From Mesorhizobium sp. J428 (lineage in GTDB: Bacteria; Pseudomonadota; Alphaproteobacteria; Rhizobiales; Rhizobiaceae), in assembly GCF_024699925.1 (NCBI RefSeq), contig NZ_JAJOMX010000001.1, positions 3,510,001-3,574,000 of the forward strand: a DNA stretch of 64,000 nucleotides, written 5' to 3'. Each line of letters opens with the position of its first letter. The stretch's first letter is position 1. The notes below the pieces were generated by a model that searched no databases, was not told where the DNA came from, and saw nothing but the letters and a program-made list of their open reading frames with translations. Both the position numbers and the translations under genes were made by a program. Below are positions 60,092 through 64,000 of the stretch, piece by piece.

Positions 60092-61302
60092 CCACCTTCA
60101 CCCCCACCACCGCCGCCGAGGTTCTCGATGCTGTCCGCTGGGCCGTGGGCGAGGAGCAGCCGCTGGAGATCGTCGGCCGCGGCACAAAGCGCGGCATTGG
60201 CCGGCCGGCGCAGACCGAGCATGCGGTCGACCTGTCGCGGCTGACCGGCGTGACGCTCTACGAGCCGGAGGAACTGGTGCTCTCTGCCCGCGCCGGCACG
60301 CCGCTGGCGGAGGTCGAGGCGCTTCTCGCCGCGCGCGGCCAGGAATTCGCCTTCGAGCCGATGGATTACGCGCCACTGCTCACCGGGAAGGCCTCTTCAA
60401 ACGGCAAGTCCGGCACCGTCGGCGGCGCGCTCGCCGCCAATCTCTCCGGACCGCGCCGGCTGAAGGCGGGTGCGGCGCGCGACCATATCCTCGGCACCCA
60501 CGCCGTCTCCGGCCGCGGCGAGGCGTTCAAGGCGGGCGGCCGCGTGGTGAAGAACGTCACCGGCTACGACCTCTCCAAGGCGATGGCGGGCTCATGGGGC
60601 ACGCTGGCAGTAGTCACCGATCTTACCTTCAAGGTCCTGCCGCGCGCCGAGACCGAGACTACGGTCGTCCTGCGCCGGCTGGACGACGAGAAGGCGGTTG
60701 CGGCGATGGCGGCAGCCATGGGCTCGAGCGCAGAAGTGTCCGGCGCCGCCCACCTGCCCGAACTGGTCGCCGCGCGCGTCGCCGGCGGCATGCTCGGTTC
60801 CGATCCGGCGACCCTGCTGCGCGTCGACGGTTTCGGCCCCTCGGTCGCCTACCGTGTCATCATGCTTTCGGAACTCTTCGGCGGCCATGTCGAGACCGTC
60901 GATGCGGAGCGCTCGCGCGCGCTGTGGGCCGGCATCCGCGACGTGGCTCCCTTCGCCGATGGTGCGGACCGCCCGGTCTGGCGCATATCGCTCGCGCCGT
61001 CCGAGGGCTGGAAGCTGGTCGCGGCACTTCGCATGCAGGCGGCTGTTGATGCCTTCTACGACTGGCAGGGCGGGCTGGTCTGGCTGCGCCTGGAGGACGA
61101 TCCTGAGGCCGAGCTGGTGCGCCGGTTGGTCCGCAGGCTTGGCGGCGGTCACGCGACGCTGGTCCGCGCTGCCGCCCCGATCCGCGCCGCCGTCCCGGTC
61201 TTCGAGCCGCAGCCAGGCCCGCTCGGAGCGCTTTCCGCGCGTGTGAAGTCCGAGTTCGACCCGAAGGGCATCCTCAATCCCGGCCGGATGGCGACCGTAT
61301 GA
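60088..61302 (+). CDS. glcE: Glycolate oxidase subunit GlcE
   Basis: GlcE is the second FAD-binding-domain subunit of glycolate oxidase. The 404-residue product has LEIVGRGTKRGIGRP, SGTVGGALAANLSGPRRL and FKAGGRVVKNVTGYDLSKAM, all typical of GlcE, and the C-terminal KSEFDPKGILNPGRM. It starts inside the stop of the PIN-domain gene. It should act together with GlcD and GlcF at the inner membrane. Confidence 0.95.
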   Translation: MTTFTPTTAAEVLDAVRWAVGEEQPLEIVGRGTKRGIGRPAQTEHAVDLSRLTGVTLYEPEELVLSARAGTPLAEVEALLAARGQEFAFEPMDYAPLLTGKASSNGKSGTVGGALAANLSGPRRLKAGAARDHILGTHAVSGRGEAFKAGGRVVKNVTGYDLSKAMAGSWGTLAVVTDLTFKVLPRAETETTVVLRRLDDEKAVAAMAAAMGSSAEVSGAAHLPELVAARVAGGMLGSDPATLLRVDGFGPSVAYRVIMLSELFGGHVETVDAERSRALWAGIRDVAPFADGADRPVWRISLAPSEGWKLVAALRMQAAVDAFYDWQGGLVWLRLEDDPEAELVRRLVRRLGGGHATLVRAAAPIRAAVPVFEPQPGPLGALSARVKSEFDPKGILNPGRMATV

Positions 61303-61342
61303 ACTTCTGGTAGAATATGACGCCGAAACGAGGGGAACCGAG

Positions 61343-61723
61343 ATGACCGACACGAATCCGCCGCCCGCCGCACCGCGCGAGACCGACCAGTGGCTTGAAC
61401 CCGGCAAGACCAACGTCCAGATCGTCTACTTCCTCTACATCGCCGGCATGTTCATCCCGATCCTGCCGCTGGTCGGGCTGATCATGGCCTATATCAACCG
61501 CGGCAAGGCCGGTGGCTGGGTCGACACGCACTACACCTATCTGATCCGCACCTTCTGGATCGGCCTGCTTTACGGCGCCATCGCGGTGATCCTGATGATG
61601 CTGCTGATCGGCTTCCTGCTCCTCGTCGCAGTGGCCGTCTGGATTATCGTGCGCTGCATCGTCGGTCTGCAGGCCGCGGGCAGGGGCGAGCCTGTGAAGA
61701 ATCCGGAGAGCTGGCTGATCTGA
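61343..61723 (+). CDS. DUF4870-like membrane protein
   Basis: This 126-residue protein has two or three membrane segments: residues about 27-50 (VYFLYIAGMFIPILPLVGLI), 68-98 (FWIGLLYGAIAVILMMLLIG) and a following hydrophobic run. The pattern THYTYLIRTFWIGLLY and the short basic loops match the DUF4870 family. Function is unknown. It lies between glcE and the DUF433 gene, 40 bases after glcE. Confidence 0.85.
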   Translation: MTDTNPPPAAPRETDQWLEPGKTNVQIVYFLYIAGMFIPILPLVGLIMAYINRGKAGGWVDTHYTYLIRTFWIGLLYGAIAVILMMLLIGFLLLVAVAVWIIVRCIVGLQAAGRGEPVKNPESWLI

Positions 61724-61773
61724 AGCCGCGCGCCGCGCTTTCCGCGGGCGGCGCGCTACAGATGGAGGATGCG

Positions 61774-62001
61774 ATGAAGATTTCCGATGTCCTGAGTTCC
61801 GACCCGGAAATCGTTTCGGGAGCCGTCGTGTTCAAAGGCAGACGGGTGCCGGTCGCGGGCCTGTTCGAATATCTGCGGGCGCGCGATACGCTCGACGAAT
61901 TCCTGCTCGATTTCCCGACGGTGGAGCGAGAGCAAGTCGAGGCAGTCATCCAGTTGGCTGGCGAGGACGTCGAGCAGCTTATCCTGAAGCATGCCGCGTG
62001 A
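61774..62001 (+). CDS. DUF433 domain antitoxin-like protein
   Basis: The 75-residue product has the DUF433 pattern: LSSDPEIVSGAVVFKGRRVP then LFEYLRARDTLDEFLLDFPT. DUF433 proteins act as antitoxins for DUF5615 PIN-like toxins. A GGAGG site sits 6 bases before the ATG at 61774. No intact toxin follows; only a degraded-looking stretch of 157 bases lies before glcF. Confidence 0.85.
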   Translation: MKISDVLSSDPEIVSGAVVFKGRRVPVAGLFEYLRARDTLDEFLLDFPTVEREQVEAVIQLAGEDVEQLILKHAA

Positions 62002-62158
62002 TAGCTCAGTTCGATGGATCCGTGTCTGCACGGCTGGCGAAATCGCTCAACGCTGTGTGTGTCCGCACCTCGCGCTTTCCGAACGAATGGAAGGAGACGC
62101 GAAGCTCGGCGAAACGATCATCATCGCGCAAGATGGCACGGTATCTAAGGCATAATTC
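62002..62158 (+). other. Degraded stretch between DUF433 gene and glcF
   Basis: The position is where a DUF5615 toxin would be expected. A short in-frame start (FDGSVSARLAKSL) recalls the first helix of such toxins but the reading then loses similarity and runs on into glcF in a wrong frame. A 22-codon frame from 62087 reads KLGETIIIAQDGTVSK, like the strand-turn of Phd-type antitoxins. I regard the stretch as remnants of toxin-antitoxin genes; this is weakly supported. Confidence 0.35.
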
Positions 62159-63478
62159 ATGCAAACCACCTTTTCCCTCGCGCAGCTCGCCGATCCGCAT
62201 GTGGCGGAGGCCGAAAAGATCCTGCGTAAATGCGTCCATTGCGGGTTCTGCACGGCGACGTGCCCGACCTATGTGACGCTGGGCAACGAGCTCGATTCGC
62301 CGCGCGGGCGCATCTATCTCATCAAGGACATGCTGGAGAACGGCCGTCCGGCCGACGAGGAGATCGTCACCCATGTCGACCGCTGCCTGTCCTGCCTGTC
62401 CTGCATGACGACCTGCCCGTCGGGCGTGCACTACATGCATCTCGTCGACCATGCGCGGGCGCATATCGAGCAGACCTACCACCGCCCCTTCATCGACCGC
62501 ACGATCCGCGCCGTGCTGGCGCAGGTGCTGCCGTACCCGGGGCGCTTCCGCGCCGCGCTGAGGCTCGCCGCCTTCGGCCGCCCCTTCGCCGGCCTGTTCG
62601 GTCGCGTGAAGGCGCTGAAGCCGCTCGCCGCCATGCTCACGATGGCGCCACGCGCCGTGCCCCCCACCTCCACCGTCTCGAAGCCCGCCACTCACGGCGC
62701 GAATGCGCCGAAGCGCGGCCGGGTCGCGCTGCTTACCGGCTGCGCCCAGTCGGTGCTCGATCCGGCGATCAACGAGGCGACCGTGCGCCTGCTCACCCGC
62801 CTCGGCGTCGAGGTAGTCGTGCCGGAAGGCGAGGGCTGCTGCGGCGCGCTCGTCCACCACATGGGTCGCGAGGAGGCAGCCCTTGCCGCGGCACGCGGCA
62901 ATGTGGACTCCTGGACGCGTGAGATCGAGCGCGGGGGGCTCGATGCGATCGTCATCACCGCGTCCGGCTGCGGCACCACGATCAAGGACTACGGCTTCAT
63001 GCTGCGCCTCGATCCGGCCTATGCCGGCAAGGCCGCGCGCGTGTCGGCGCTCGCGAAGGACGTCACCGAATATCTCGCGGCACTCGACCTGCCTGAGCCG
63101 TCGCTGGCGACCGGCCTGTCCGTTGCCTACCACTCCGCCTGCTCGATGCAGCACGGCCAGAAGATCACCCGCCAGCCGAAGGACCTGTTGAAGCGCGCCG
63201 GCTTCGACGTGCGGGAACCGAAGGAAGGGCATCTGTGCTGCGGCTCGGCCGGCACCTACAACATCCTCCAGCCCGACATCGCGGCGAGGCTGCGCTCCCG
63301 CAAGGTCTCGAACATCGAAGCGACGGGTGCGGCGCTCGTCGCCACCGGCAACATCGGCTGCATGACCCAGATCGGCGGCGGCACGTCGCTGCCCGTCGTC
63401 CACACCGTCGAGCTGCTCGACTGGGCTTGGGGCGGGCCGCGGCCGGAGGGCATTGCCGTTCTGTCAGATCACGGCTGA
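62159..63478 (+). CDS. glcF: Glycolate oxidase iron-sulfur subunit GlcF
   Basis: GlcF carries two [4Fe-4S] clusters and two CCG domains and passes electrons from glycolate to the membrane. The first cluster motif is C25, C28, C31, C35 (CVHCGFCTATCP); the second is C76, C79, C82, C86 (CLSCLSCMTTCP). The CCG motifs are GEGCCGALVHH and HLCCGSAGTYN. The 439-residue length is normal. It is separated from glcE by 856 bases holding two small genes and remnants. Confidence 0.96.
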   Translation: MQTTFSLAQLADPHVAEAEKILRKCVHCGFCTATCPTYVTLGNELDSPRGRIYLIKDMLENGRPADEEIVTHVDRCLSCLSCMTTCPSGVHYMHLVDHARAHIEQTYHRPFIDRTIRAVLAQVLPYPGRFRAALRLAAFGRPFAGLFGRVKALKPLAAMLTMAPRAVPPTSTVSKPATHGANAPKRGRVALLTGCAQSVLDPAINEATVRLLTRLGVEVVVPEGEGCCGALVHHMGREEAALAAARGNVDSWTREIERGGLDAIVITASGCGTTIKDYGFMLRLDPAYAGKAARVSALAKDVTEYLAALDLPEPSLATGLSVAYHSACSMQHGQKITRQPKDLLKRAGFDVREPKEGHLCCGSAGTYNILQPDIAARLRSRKVSNIEATGAALVATGNIGCMTQIGGGTSLPVVHTVELLDWAWGGPRPEGIAVLSDHG

Positions 63479-63491
63479 ATTTGGGGATCCG

Positions 63492-63709
63492 ATGTCAGAT
63501 ATTGCGATCTTCTGGACTGGGCTTACTTTCCTCATAGGGGTCATCATCTTCGCAGTTGAGATGCTTGAGCGTAAGTCGAGAATATCGTCTGAGACGAGAG
63601 ACAACATCCAAGCCGGTATAGAAGGCGGGATATCCCCCAAAGGGGGTTGTGGGACGTGTTCTCGTCCGACGGGAGCGATGGCGGCGGAGGTGACGGTGGT
63701 GGCGACTAG
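63492..63709 (+). CDS. Small membrane protein with Gly/Asp-rich tail (probable one-base frameshift)
   Basis: The frame starts MSDIAIFWTGLTFLIGVIIF, a single membrane helix, then ERKSRISSETRDNIQAGIEG. As sequenced it continues to a stop at 63716 with an odd tail. If the G-run at 63640-63646 lacks one base, the other frame gives LWDVFSSDGSDGGGGDGGGD and a stop at 63709, a natural low-complexity ending. I prefer the repaired form, about 72 residues. The ATG is at 63492, 13 bases after glcF. G+C here is low (30 of 60 at 63481-63540). I recognise no family. Confidence 0.55.
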
Positions 63710-63772
63710 GTCGTGATTGTCGTCCGATAGCTAATCCACATAGGCTCGATGGGGCCGGGAAGGATAAACTCG

Positions 63773-64000
63773 GTGACTACCGAGGAATCGAAAGTATCGA
63801 AGGTTCTTGACCTCCTCAAGCAAGGAAGCCCTGACACGTTTCAGCAGCGGTTTCGATCTGCGGAGCGTCTGATGTTCGACGAGCGAGGCGACGATACGGC
63901 TTTCTTGTGTCGTCTCCTTGCGCGCGCGATCGCAAGCGACGAAGAATTCCCGAATGCGGACACCCTGTTGGAACGGGCAGTTTGCCGCGTTAGCGAGAAC
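63773..64000 (+). CDS. Hypothetical protein, N-terminal part (runs off the window)
   Basis: An open frame starts at a GTG (63773) with GGGAAGGA at 63757-63764 and stays open to the window end, giving 76 residues: VTTEESKVSKVLDLLKQGSP, later FDERGDDTAFLCRLLARAIA. An ATG at 63749 is in frame but lies upstream of the ribosome site. The sequence is helical and charged with no recognised motif. Its low G+C relative to glcF suggests that it belongs with the small membrane protein before it. Confidence 0.6.
   Translation, partial: MTTEESKVSKVLDLLKQGSPDTFQQRFRSAERLMFDERGDDTAFLCRLLARAIASDEEFPNADTLLERAVCRVSEN

Noticed and set aside
61998..62276. 92-codon frame after DUF433 as an intact toxin
   Set aside because: Only the first dozen residues resemble a toxin; the rest overlaps glcF in a wrong frame.
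1..64000. CRISPR arrays, tRNA and rRNA genes, transposases
   Set aside because: I read through the intergenic regions and found no regularly spaced repeats, no cloverleaf-like sequence with a TTCGA arm and CCA end, and no transposase or integrase motif. A tRNAscan-SE or Infernal run would settle the RNA genes.

Overview
The window is about 64 kb of high-G+C bacterial chromosome with dense genes, frequent ATGA start/stop overlaps and alphaproteobacterial marker genes: plant-type glutamate-cysteine ligase, DUF1127, DUF937, a four-subunit sarcosine oxidase, glcDEF and a GGAAC-N16-CGTT stress promoter. These suggest a member of the Hyphomicrobiales (Rhizobiales), probably Phyllobacteriaceae or close kin. 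That placement is an inference from gene content, not from a marker phylogeny.

Positions 1-41300 form a long accessory catabolic region. It opens with the end of an SDR gene and a first dipeptide-type ABC importer (438-5652), followed by purU (5823-6707). An IclR regulator (6732-7532) faces a second importer (7935-13475) across 402 bases that carry two exact copies of a 20-base operator in opposite orientations. The second operon continues with a DddQ-like cupin, soxBDAG, an HcnB/OoxA-like flavoprotein and a DAO flavoprotein, ending at 21981. A PNPOx/ferredoxin-reductase/ferredoxin fusion and a convergent AraC regulator follow. Next come a CoA-transferase, an ornithine-cyclodeaminase-like enzyme, an M20 amidohydrolase and a DAO oxidase on the + strand (25199-30099); an amidotransferase, a class V aminotransferase and a LysR regulator on the - strand (30100-33060); and a third importer operon ending in a hydantoinase-A-like protein and a DUF917 protein (33297-41297). 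Together these genes look built to import and oxidise N-methylated or otherwise modified amino acids. Sarcosine oxidase delivers one-carbon units to tetrahydrofolate and PurU can regenerate free tetrahydrofolate.

Positions 41355-63478 look more like core chromosome: xseA, an SRPBCC protein, parDE, LysR/DUF1127, DUF937, a diguanylate cyclase, gshA, rsmE, a PPP phosphatase, lldD with a FadR-type regulator, and glcD/glcE/glcF. The glc genes are split by a VapBC-type toxin-antitoxin pair, a DUF4870 protein and a DUF433 protein.

The most notable object lies between gshA and rsmE. A low-G+C, two-gene islet (about 49473-51632) encodes a 552-residue P-loop ATPase and a coupled small protein with about three membrane segments. 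It is flanked by two copies of the 3' end of rsmE: one belongs to the intact gene, the other is a displaced tail next to gshA. This is the footprint expected of site-specific insertion into a gene end, but no recombinase is present. It is my best candidate for an undescribed mobile, possibly defensive, system.

Seven genes carry one clear single-base frameshift each, and two small genes probably do too. Several shifts lie in homopolymers inside otherwise intact reading frames, so uncorrected sequencing error is at least as likely as gene decay. I saw no tRNA, rRNA, CRISPR array, transposase or recombinase.
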